The notes under the pieces: generated by a model
Told to the model about the DNA's origin: nothing
The model's input: only the letters and a program-made list of their open reading frames with translations
Database searches by the model: none
Part shown: piece after piece, positions 12,193 to 23,933 of the stretch
Numbering within the stretch: the stretch's first letter is position 1
Layout of the letters: each line of letters begins with the position of its first letter
Program-made: the position numbers and the translations under genes
Origin: Pelodera strongyloides
Taxonomy: Eukaryota > Nematoda > Chromadorea > Rhabditida > Rhabditidae
Assembly (NCBI GenBank): GCA_036852015.1
Contig: JAANDG010000480.1
Location: forward strand, 50,872-114,871
Direction of reading: 5' to 3'
Length of the DNA stretch: 64,000 nucleotides

Positions 12193-12966
12193 GCATCTTT
12201 TCTATTCTTGTTTCGTAATATTTTTACCAAAAACACTTGGCTTAAAAATAAAGAATTCAAGTTTATATGCTCCTACATTTCGGTTTTTGTATGGTGCCAA
12301 AGAGAGTGACACTACGATCTGAAAGTTCACTAACAAACCTTAACCCCTCTTTTTGAAATAGAAACCTAATTTGATATTTTATTTCTTGATTAGGATCAAT
12401 AAATATCCAGCATGCCTCAAATATGAAAAATGTAAAAGAATCTTTACTTTTCACTAATATTCACAACATTCTGCAAAGAACAAGCTAAAGCTAACAAGAC
12501 CATACGCGTAACAAGAACTTAACAAATTGGCAATGTGTATAAAATGAAATAACTAGGCGAATTTTTGCAGTATAAGTCAAAATTGTGTTTAACTAAGAAT
12601 AGTGCCATAAGCTTATTAGTAATGAAAACCAAACCTTATTAACATCGTACATCTGACCTGACTGAAACAAAATGAAAGACTTGCTAGGTTATTACACCAT
12701 AACTTATAATGATAAAAAGTTAAACACATATTACTAGTTCCATTATTCCATACAGAAAACAGATGAAATATACTTCCAAAGAAAGCTCACTCATCCCAAA
12801 TGTAGTGAAACAGCTGACTGACTAGGTGCTGGGTTTTGTCCAGATCAGCTACAGAAGGAAACACCCCGGCACTGTCTGTGTGCCTATTTGCTAACAATAT
12901 GGAAGATCTTAATATAGTGATTGGGTGATAATGTAAGCGAACAAAACACCAAACTAGCTAGCTATT
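12193..12966. other. Convergent intergenic region
   Basis: This lies between the stop codon of the coiled-coil gene (+) and the proposed stop codon of ALG12 (-). It holds an AATAAA at 12247-12252 suited to the plus-strand gene. Otherwise it is AT-rich, with no further exon, RNA gene or repeat that I can support. Confidence 0.5.
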
Positions 12967-15900
12967 TCATCGGTGTTTGCTGCGTGAACAACTTATGCAA
13001 GCATACTCTCCATTTTCTAAATCCAATTTCAATAAATAACAAGAATCAGGACCACGCAGGAAATTTATAGTGACGCGACCGTCGCACGGCACAAGTAAGT
13101 ATAGTAAACTCAAACATAAGCAGGTATGGTAAGCAATTCGGCAGCAAGTAGGGTTTAAATTAAATAACAACTCATAAACAAAACAATCTAATAAATTTCC
13201 TTGTTCATAAGCACTGCCAGTTTGTCCTTGAAACGCAGATTCGGGTATCTCAAGGGCCAGAAAAGGAACGGTCTGGAAGGAAACATAACCAAAACTAGTT
13301 CTCTTATCAGTATATATATGAGTACACAATTATTACAATATTGCACGAATAGTACACAGGAAAGTGAAAACCCCGATTTCGCCCCGATCATTTGTCAAAA
13401 AACCCCGATTTCGTCCCGATTCTCTCAAAAAACCCCACAAAAAGCCCGATCACGTCCCGATTTCGCCCCGATCACAAATAATCGGGGCATAATTGGGAAC
13501 AAGGCCGGATTTCGCCCCGATTCTTTCAAAAAAAACCCGATTTCGCCCCGATCATTTGTCGAAAAACCCCGATTTCGCCCCGATTATTTCCCAAAACCCC
13601 GATTTCGCCCCGATCATTTGCAGAAAAACCCCGATTTCGCCCCGATCATTTGCAGAAAAACCCCGATTTCGCCCCGATCCCGATCACGGCCCGATTTTTT
13701 GAGGGACTTGATCGGGGCGAAATCGGGGTTTTTCATTTCCCATGTATGCAAATATCATAAGCCCAACCTGTCGATAGTTTGCATGCAAAATTCATGTGCG
13801 TTTTTGGGATGAATGTAATAAATGTTAACGCGAACGCGTCAATACGACAAGCTAAGGGGGTTTTGAAACCTACGCGGTTTGAAACCCTATACGTAATTAT
13901 GTGCCGGGATGCCGAGAAGGGAACCGTAAAAATGCGAACCACGTGCTTTACATCTTTATCTATGTAAACTTGTAAACACAAGAAGCGTTTAGCCCTTAGA
14001 CTCTATGTAAATTTCCTCAGTTTTACAAATCATAATATAAATATGAACAAAAATCATAGAAACACACCTCCAATTGATTCCATTAAACGTCGGCACACGG
14101 AAAAGCGATCGGTGCGTACTCGAGTAGTTTGTTTCGATAATTTCCTGTAAATTAAGGACGTGGACGATAAATAAAAATGCACAGAAACCCAAATACACTA
14201 TGCTTCTCGCCCTTCTCGGAGAACTCAACTCTAACTCTACATAAAGGTTAGACTTTTAAATGGAACCACATCTTATGGAATCATATTGAAGCTTCTCACT
14301 ATCTATACACAACGCCTACGACTTGACAAAACACTTGATAGGAAAATACAATGAGTTAAAGATAACATAATAAACAACAACTACCTTCAAATTTCCGGAA
14401 TAAGACCCCACAAAGAGGTAGTCAAACTTCTGAAGTTCGCTCAAAGGAAGATCCTCCGTCTTGTTATACCTGGGAAAATATGGCTATCACTAAAGTAACA
14501 TCAAGTTTACAAAACATAGCTTGAATCGCTACCTAACCACAAAAAAACAATGGTATAGTACTGACAAATATAATCATTCAAATCATTCAAAAATCTACAT
14601 CAAGTTAGGATGTAACGATGGTGGGGGGAGGATTAATTCGTATGCAACCCCTAGTTTCACCCAAAACGAATTAAAGGGACGTATAAAACGAATTAAAGGA
14701 TTAAAGGGATCAAAGTAAACCTATATTTACGATTTCGTCTTAATTTTTATTAAAAGTGTTTATTACAATATATGCAAACCAAATTTTATCGACATTCACC
14801 CCGGGGAACTTTTTCCGACGCGCACATCCGCAAATGTATACCGTTGCCTGGCCCTTCCTCTCGTTGTCTATCGCTCTGGTTGTCTTCTCTCCCTGTCTTT
14901 CATGCGTAATTTTGCAACTGTGTTATAACATACGCGAAGTAAAAGAGTTATTAGGACTAAATTGATGCAACTACGGTACCCTTATGAGTTGGGCGCGTCG
15001 TAAAAAAGTTCCCCGGGGTGAATGTGGATAAAAATTAGTGTGTATATATTGTAATAAACGCTGCTAATAAAAAATAACATGAAATCGTAAATATATGTTT
15101 ATTTTGATGGGCCTGTCCCTTTAATCCCACACAACAAAGTTTTTAACGTAAACAAGCTGAAACATACTACTTTAACACCGGATAAACCCGCCATAAAACG
15201 TAGAAATAAACAAAAACTCACTGCCACTTATCGTAGAGGTTAAAGAATCGGCTCACTCCGGTCTGACACGTCATTATATCCATGTGAATGGTGCGTGGCT
15301 TGTTCGCGTCAAAGCGGTGTGCGTACTGTAAAAGTTTGCTGTATAAAAGATCAAAGATCTATATAAAAATAGTAGATATCATCTACCATCTAAGGTGCGT
15401 GGTGCATGCCGGGTACCAAATGTCAAATGGACACGCACTCTAATTACGTATGCTTACTGGGACTTCCCTCAAAATTGTAGGTGAAAGTTACAATACATAA
15501 TCTATAATCAAAAAACGAGACTAAACTACACGAAGCTTACTCACCTGCAAATACCCAAGAGCATCCCCTCCAGGATAGCTTCTTGCCGACGCATACAAAA
15601 ACATTCCAGCCATGCACATATTGATTAGAATATGTGAGCAAACACCGAAACCCAGCAGCCAGCGGAACCAGTGTTTGTTGCGCGAGATGTACCTACATAA
15701 GAAGTAATTAAAGCGATCTAACAGCCGGTTTTTGAACCGTATGTTGGACAACTACATTCCCTATGTATTTATGCACAGTGTGCTCGATTTTTTTGTTCTA
15801 ATCCTACTCTACTCATTTGTAAATGATGAATGTGAATGCAGTTTCCCGATATCCGTTTCAAAAACCGGACGCTACACGGTTACGGAAATACCGCTCTAAA

Positions 15901-18900
15901 ACTTGCATCTTTACACAATTAGACATATAATTATCACAGCCAGGAAAATATATCGTACTTTCCTTACTTTCGGACTTATTCACGCATAAGACACATAAAC
16001 CACCAATCAATGTGTATTGATAACCTAAAAAGAAAACACAACCCACCCACATTCACGGGCAGAGAAAAGGAAACCGCAACCGCGCAACCGGGAAATAATC
16101 AAGTAATGCAAATCTACGATCGTTACCCTCTCAACAGACCAAAACGCATAATTGGACAACCATATGCAAAGTAAAATAAGTCAAAAATACAAAAAAATTG
16201 AACCCACATTCTTGCGCAGAAAACAGCGGCTGGAAGGTTAAGCAGCGGGAAGGCGTACATAATGAATCGCAGTTCTTTATGTGGAAGAAGTGAGTACAAA
16301 CCGATGAACACCAACGGTGGGATGACAAACTCGCGCAATCTAAAAAAAAGTTTATTATACTAAATAATGAACTCTTATTGACGTATAATAATATGTATTA
16401 TATATTATTAAGAAAATCATTCATGAGTGCTATACTTGTTCCATTGAGGGCTCACGTCGTGAGAGGGCGACAGGCGACGTGAGCCCTCAATGGAACAAAT
16501 ATAGCAATCATGAATGGTTTCCTTAATGAATATAAACACTACCGTGTTGAGCACAGTACTATATCCTTTGTTGTGTGTGACACAAATGTCTCTGGATTAC
16601 ACTCACCATCTACATCAGTAGTAAAACGTAAAACACAGTTTAATTGAAAGCTCAAACCTGAAGTCCAAAAGGAAACCAAACGGAAAGAGAAGTAGTGATG
16701 CGGAAAGCGCCCGCGGAATTGCAGAGTAGAAATACCAAAAGAATGGTAGAACCTGGAAGTTACACAAATTTTAGATTAGAAAAATCTAAACCTCAATCAA
16801 ATTATCAAACTCAAATTTGTTAACTCTTCCGCTTCCCTCTTCCGTCTTCAGAGACATTGACATATGCTGATATGCTACGCCGATCAAATAGGCAAAACAC
16901 AAAACTAAAACCGCCAAAACGAGTCATGTTTCATGTTTCGCAACCTACATTTCAACTTTCAACACTATTGCACAAGAACACAAACACACGTTACTTACAG
17001 TTACTTTACATTCAGTTAAGAGGCCGAATACAACGTAAACTTACAAACTCATTTAGAAAAGAGGATACTGTAATCTGTAATGTCGTAGGACCTACTCCAT
17101 ATTCGCTGCTCTTGTTCATAAATATATTGAACCATGCAACTTCGGCTTCCGGCCAAAGAATACGGCCCCATAAGAAGGAATCGATCGGAATGGTGATTGC
17201 TAAAATATAAACCACAACCATATTATTAAAGCGGTATGACAGAGGGTAGGTGCTTTATGACAAGACCGCAATTTACATAATACATGGGAATGCAAATGCA
17301 GTTGTCCAACATCCGTTTCACCGCCTCCCCCCTTTTTTTGGTAGAAAGCCCATCCACCACATGTAAATTGTTTTACGCATCGAAATTAAACCATTTGAAA
17401 CTGAAACACATCGAGTACACCAGCACTCTTGTGCCTATGCAAATGAACGTACATCTGAATAAAAAATCGAGCTAAATTCGATCAAATTAGAATAAATATG
17501 TAAGAATTCAGTTGTCCATGATGCGTTTCAAAAACCGACCGGTATTTAGCTTTAAATATAAAAACAACGAACCTAAAACCTTCATAGCAGTCCTGACGCC
17601 ATCGAAAACAGCTCCATTACGTCCAAACAATGGCAGCTTCATTGAAAGCATTGCCTGCAGAAAAATGGGCGCGAAAAGGAGGACGAGTTCACAGCTGCAA
17701 ATAAAGTACTAGAAAAAAAACAATTGAAAAATAAAAGTAGACCTTACCACCTTACCTTAGCTAAACAAAAGTAGCACTGTAACATGGCTAATTGTAAGGT
17801 AAGCACGGTCAACATCATTTTTATTGGGTTCGGTCGCTCGGTGTAAGTTAATGAATTAATGATGTACCCATTTCCACCAAAATACTTATTTCATTCTCAT
17901 TTACAATTAGCATACCATGACTTAATCTCCAAATAAAAATAAAAACATCATGAAAATATTGAAATAATAAGTATCACAATTATTGTTTTCCAAAATCCAA
18001 AAGGTAAATCGACTCACCGAAACACGGCGGTGACTGCAGTAGCCCAGCGTACCGCGGAAGACCACCTACCATCCAGCCACCGAGAGTAAACCATCAAAAC
18101 TGAAATTAGAAGCATCTAACATCAATTTTGAGAAAAGTCAAAGCGTGAAAAGAAGTCGCAGACCGCACCGCACACCCTCGGACAAGAACCAAAAAGGGAC
18201 CCACTTCATACTTTTCATAAACTTGTAAAAGTTGCAAATTTTGAAACAACGCACATAAAGGACACTTCATTTATATAAGTGCAAGGAGAGAAATAATAGG
18301 AGAGAATACCAAGCGAAACCCTAGTATGCGATAGTCTTTAAGAATTAGGCTGCATAATACTAGGACCTAGGATCAAAGGAGTGTGTCAGTATCTTATTAT
18401 ATTTCATCAGTATCTCAAAGTGAAGAAGAGAAGAGAGCAAAAAAAACTGCACAAGCATGCAAACTGCTTAATACCTCAACATATGAAAATGCCTGGAAAC
18501 ACCTGTAAAGGTCCCCCTGACTCTAAAAATGATGAAACCTACTACGCATGCTTTCGCTCTTTCGCCCGAAGGCAGGAATTGGAAACTAAACCTTGAGCAT
18601 AAAATTGTTGGAAACAAAAACAAATCTATAATTATTTACCTCCAATCATTGCAAAGGTATTTGGCAGCGGTCGGGACGAATAAAACATGAAGTGGAATTG
18701 ACTTGCGACGATCAAACTAAAAAAATCATAAGAGACAAGTATAGCACAGGCTATATTCACCCACACCCAAAAATCATTTCCCCGTGGGGAGTCCCCAGGG
18801 AATACCCCATCCTCAAGGGAATCGAGGCGGTGAATACGTCTTCTAATGTCTAAATCGTTTTCTAGATCTAGAATGACAAGACAAGACCAAGACGTCAATT

Positions 18901-20262
18901 AAAACCCCATGTGAAACTTTTAGAAACTAGTATAAGATAACAACCGTAGAAATAGAGCCGTTTCGTATCCAAAATATCTCTGCACACTCCGGGCAAACTT
19001 TAGAAACGTAAAGACGACGGCGAAACCAAGGATAAATCGGACTGAAATCAAACATTGTTAACCAACAATTGTTCATTCAGGGTATGTAAGATAACGCGTC
19101 GATATCCAAATAACGTGGAAGGTGGAATCTGGTCACAAATGAAGACAAGTGCCTTGACAGACAGACGGTGGCAGTTGAATCCAAAGGTAGAAGATTTAAA
19201 CCGAAATCGAAATACCGGCAGCTTTTTGAAACGCATCGTCGACAACTGTATTGTTACGTATTTATGCTAATTTGCTCGAATTTACTCGATTTTTCATTCA
19301 AATTTATGCTCATTTGCATATGATGTTGCTGCATATGAATTCATTTGTCCACATGTGTTTCAAAAACCGGCCGGTATTTCGCTAATTTCGCTTTAAAGAG
19401 GCCAACATACCCACAAACAGCATCCAAATCTTTTGAATGCCAAATAAATAGAAGACTGCACGGACGGGCTGAGCAATTGCAGCAATGAACAGCGGGCCAG
19501 TGAACGTGCGCGGCACTACACCCGGGAACGAAAGGTGGTCGTACTAAAGCGAATAGAACATTTATTACCACCGATGTTCCACAAAAACATACTCCCAAAA
19601 GTCATAAAAAATAATAATGATTGGTTGAAAATGATAATGATCGCATAATGATTGGGTAGCACTAGTCATTAGTCTAAAAATTAAGCAAAAAAAACTGAAA
19701 TGTTAACCAACTCACATTTGAGATATTAATATTCTCATAGAGCAGATCGTGACATGCCTGAACGTTGAAGGATTCCTCCACTTTGGTACCTGATATTAGT
19801 GATATTTATATGTAAATCGCATTACTTTGAAATGTAGACATGTTTCTGCAGACGTCTGTCGGTGATGTCGGCCTCGGTCTCCCAGGTACTAAACATAAAC
19901 CCCTTTTTCTTCTCCATTCGAACACTTGGAAACGGACGCAAACTGCCTTGGATTTGGAGCTAAAAATGAAGTTCCGCGACTTCGAGAGCAAACGGGACCC
20001 TGGATTCTACATGCTTAAGTCTACGTGTGATGATTGTATGTCTGGATAAAGTGATATTCACAAACCACGTTTTGGCGTTCAACAAGTGTCAGTATATGTA
20101 CCAACATAAAGCAGAAACATTCGCAAACAATGGATCAGATTTAAAATGTGATAAAAGTATTTAGTGTCACTCAAGCTGAGACAGAACGATACCTGGTACG
20201 AGCAGTAAGTGGACCATCATGGCAATAATGACGGCCCATTCTGAGCCTAGAACGTTATCCAT
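12967..20262 (-). CDS. alg-12: ALG12, Dol-P-Man:Man7GlcNAc2-PP-Dol alpha-1,6-mannosyltransferase
   Basis: GT22-family ER membrane enzyme that adds the eighth mannose to the lipid-linked N-glycan precursor in the ER lumen. Exons in transcript order: 20193-20262, 19716-19789, 19411-19543, 18945-19041, 18640-18716, 18018-18099, 17573-17694, 17096-17199, 16658-16752, 16208-16339, 15545-15692, 15222-15325, 14385-14469, 14068-14144, 12967-13108; phases agree throughout, giving about 513 aa (human about 488). Diagnostic motifs are [19 protein letters not shown] near the N-terminus, [37 protein letters not shown] before [10 protein letters not shown], the GT22 motif [22 protein letters not shown], and TGVSRFF. 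Multiple hydrophobic segments are visible. The start MDNVLGSEW is preceded in the cDNA direction by tttgcag, a possible trans-splice acceptor. The last exon fits in phase but is poorly conserved and is the least certain. Confidence 0.93.
13370..13735. repeat. Minisatellite of about 32 bp in an ALG12 intron
   Basis: About eight to ten imperfect units built on ccccgatttcgccccgatca with atttgcagaaaaa spacers. The array ends with an inverted unit (atcggggcgaaatcgggg), so its ends can pair. It leaves long frames open, which look like RPDFAPI peptide repeats. These frames are a by-product of the unit and not a gene. Confidence 0.85.
16414..16520. other. Near-perfect hairpin inside an ALG12 intron
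   Basis: Arms 16436-16459 and 16475-16498 are perfectly complementary over 24 bases and enclose a 15-base loop (tgagagggcgacagg). The pairing extends outward about 22 more bases each side with roughly three mismatches, around attcatgagtgctata. It is in the intron between exons 10 and 9 of ALG12. It could be a microRNA-like precursor or a tiny inverted-repeat element. Confidence 0.6.
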
Positions 20263-22278
20263 ACGTTCCACCAATAAAACTGCAAACGAAACAAAGTGAG
20301 AGAAATTGTGACGGTAACACAATACATTGCAAATTAGCAAGGTAGCACAAAGTGTGGTTGTAATTCTAACCGATTGCTAAAGTCAAAAGAAAGCAAGCAA
20401 AACTAAACAAACAACAATCCTCCCATCGAACGAACCCACAAAAAATTCAAAATGGGCGGTCCTTGAATTAAATATTTCCAAGCGCTCAACGCAGTGGTAG
20501 CTGGGGTCTTTGGGAGTGTAGTGTACTTTAGGCACCGTTTGTGGTGTACGGTAGAATTTTCCTCACTGTCTCGGTGCAATGCTACCGTACGATCCAATAA
20601 GCAGTTTTTTCAGGTGTGGAAGTTTTTTTTATCCAGCTGGCGATTTTGTGTTTCAAGTTTCAATGTATGGCAAAATTTATCGTAGCTTGGAACTACACCG
20701 AAATATCTACAGACAGTTTTAGCGGCAGGTAGCCTATAAAGCGGATAAATTTCAGAGAACAAGTTGCTAAAATTAGGTAATTGCACATGAGATTCTGTTT
20801 GATACTTGGCAGAAAAACGCACGGTTTTTGCCATACATTGAAACCCTGAGTATGAACTGAAAATAGTCTGTTGATGGGAACTATTATTATTTTATTTATA
20901 TGAGTGTGCAGTTTGCCTGCTTCGAACAGGTGGTGAAAACAATAGAAATACAAAGCCCATAATAAATAAATAGTTTACACTTCAAGAGCGTGCTCCTTTA
21001 TTCAAGAGAAAGTCATGAGCAGAGCAGACCGGGTTCCAGATAACAATTCGAAGTCTTCAGGCTAGGACAATTATATGTTGCATTTTTTTTCAAAAACCAA
21101 AATTCCATCACAATTACTATATCCATTACTATATCCATTACTATATCCCTAAATAGAGTGCTGTGCTGACTAAATAAGGGACTCTTATTACTTCGACTAC
21201 ATTTTACTCAAGTAGTTAGTATAAGTTTCAATAACTTGATTCAAGTAACAACTTGGTTCGTATTTCGTGTCTCGTTCACAAAGCGCCGCTGAATTTGCAA
21301 CGTGTTATGTCCGTTAGATTGAGCAAAGGTTATCACCAAACTGTGCCATATTGTGTTTCTGTTTTACAACTTTTTTTGTTCCGTATCCAGCGTACTGATA
21401 AGAATGTTGCGTTTTTTCTTGAGATTGCTTTTTGCCCTTTTTATAAAGAACTTATAGCTTACATCACTTGTATTATAACATTTACTTTGAACATTGAAGT
21501 TTTCTATGTACACGGTAAAGAAATTGGCATATCTGCATATCAAACAAAGAGCTATATTATTTTGTTATGACCCTCCAAAGGTATCATTTGCTTCTTATTG
21601 TTGGAAATAAGACAATTTATTATTTCTTTGCAACCAAAAGAATATTTACTAACACATTGTCAGCTAGGTTGTTTCTAAAATGCGATCCAACACCAACTTG
21701 TATTAATCAAACGCAGAAGTTGTCAATCACAAAAGTTGACAAAAGTTTTCAAATGCACGTTTTAATTTTTAAATGGTAAAAGGAAACAGTGCCAGCAGAG
21801 TTCAACTAGTTTGTTTTTCGCAATTCGGAAGATTTTTTTGTGGTTGTGGGAATCGGATGATATATCGAATATAATCACATGTTTATTTTGAGAAGTGATG
21901 TATCGACGCTCATTATATATTATATATATAAACCTTTATTTAAAATGAAACATTCGTCTTGAACAAAATCCCAATATAAAGCTGAGAAGTTTAACTTTTC
22001 AGATAGGAAGTTGATAAGCATTTATATTTATCTAGTTTTCCTCCCAGAGATATTTGTCTAATTTACAATTATTTTCCTGATCAATGTCCTAAGGCTAAGT
22101 TTATTAGAACACAGTTTCTAATTACGCTACTCCACGCACCTAAAAATAAGGCGCAAAAGAACGCGCGGCGAAAATATGGCGCATATGTGGCACACTTATT
22201 GGAGGAGCGCGAACGGTGTGCCACCGAGAATTGTACCTTAATTACCACTTTTCCTTTATAAATGATGAATTTCCTAGA
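20263..22278. other. Divergent region between ALG12 and the acyl-CoA synthetase
   Basis: This holds the 5' flank of ALG12 (-) and of the synthetase (+). About 20636-20860 is a family G inverted repeat, with gtttcaatgtatggcaaaat and its inverse ttttgccatacattgaaac. Around 22140-22220 is a GC-richer dispersed fragment (ggcgcatatgtggcacactt) also seen near 3095, 9980, 25920 and 47700. No further gene was supported. A 105-codon open frame at 21253-21570 has no recognisable content. Confidence 0.5.
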
Positions 22279-23881
22279 ATGGTGATCAGATCTCCCCTCA
22301 CAGCACCAGCCCCAACGGAGCCAATGCACGTTACATTATTGAATCGTTTTGAGGAAATTGACCAAATGTTCCCAGATAAAGTGGCAATGGTAGGTGATTT
22401 GGTCTTATGTCTATTGTAGATAAGGTGACTGACCCAACAAAGTTATTGGTAAAGAAGTGCGGTTTTCACATTAATATTTCTGGAATTGCGGACATTCTGT
22501 GCAAGTAAATTGAGGGAAACTTTTTTCTCGTGGGTCTGTCCCCTTAACGCGTAGCTGGAACTCTTTTCAAATTAGCATTGGCTAATTCTATAACCATAAG
22601 CAACTGGAAAAATGAATACGATGTGCACTGCTAGTTCAATATTGGTTTATAGAAAAGAAAACACGACATTCTTTTAACAATGTTCATCGTGAATTTGTCG
22701 AAGAATATTGTGATTAGGAGTTTTACAATAAATGAGGACCGTTTAGCGAAGCTCTGCTAAACACGCCGATTGTGTCACGTACCGCCAAGTCCGGGACTAC
22801 AGCTTACGCTTCGCGGCCTATTTGATGAAGAAGGGAGTACAAAAAGGAGAGGTAGTCTAATCTCCAATGCGGCTACATATGTAACATCATCGTAAATAAA
22901 AATAGGCGACCACCGTAACCCTTTAAACTTTATTTAAACCTAACAAGATATAAAAATTCCTTTTTCAGCGTGTCGTCATAGTGCTTCCAAATTGCTGGGA
23001 GTATGTCGTGAGCATACTTGGCACCTGGACCGCAGGACTAGTCAGCTCCGCTACATCTCCAAGTTTCACTGTTTGTGGGTTCTGCTTTATTTGAAGGAAT
23101 ATTGTGAAGCCCATGAAAAATATCAGCCCTATTTCGCAGTTTAAGTTTTGCCTCCCGTTTCTGACGTTACACGTGCTCAAGTGGAAAAATACTAACAAAA
23201 AAGTTTGCTTATCTAACATTGTGACGCTGTTGCTCTTTTATCTGTTTGTTTATGGTAAAATGCAAATAACTGGGCTTTTTCCATCAGTTTCATATGCACT
23301 TTAGAGCGAAGAATTCTGCGAAAAATCTTGCAATGTATATGCAAAAAAAGACGTGGCTCGCTTATTGTTAGTTGAGGACTGAAGAAACCTAAACCGCATA
23401 GCCTTTTGTTCTTGTTATAGCGAGCTCCCGAATGCATAACCTCTGATTCGATACTTCAAGGACTCATACTTTCTACCGTTGTGTGCAAAGTCCGAAAATA
23501 TGCGCTAAACTTTTGTCAGAATCCCCTCATATCAAAATATCACACGCAACGCTCTCTGAGGACAACACATAATGGAGTTTTCAATCTACATCGGGATAAT
23601 AAACAAAATAGAATTTCAGATGAGCTAGCGCATCAATTGAAGGATACTGAACCAGTGGTCATTGTGACAGAAGACACTGTTTTGGATAAGGTTAACGCCG
23701 CTTCTAAGGGACTGACAGGATTGAAGGTAACATTGTACACTTTATCCATACGGCGACCAAAACCAAATGAATCAACTTTGGTACTAAAATGATTATAAGT
23801 TATTATGAAATGAAACTGATGTGCGTTCGTTCGTTCGTTCGTTCGTTCGTTCGTTCGTTAGTTCTTTCGTGCGTTCGAGAC

Positions 23882-23933
<52 letters not shown>

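Noticed and set aside
13201..13812. 203-codon plus-strand frame rich in RPDFAPI repeats
   Set aside because: It is produced by the 32-bp minisatellite and lies in ALG12 introns on the opposite strand; there are no splice or start features.
16040..16133. Possible extra ALG12 exon between 16208 and 15692
   Set aside because: It is open in one phase, but the flanking exons join directly to read [13 protein letters not shown], matching the family; inserting it would break phase and conservation.
21253..21570. 105-codon plus-strand frame upstream of the synthetase
   Set aside because: Low-complexity hydrophobic composition, no homologue recognised, no splice partner, and AT-rich like its surroundings.
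23881..23931. Purine tracts as possible GAGA-type regulatory sites
   Set aside because: They are ordinary (GA)n microsatellites, found many times in the window and not tied to promoters.
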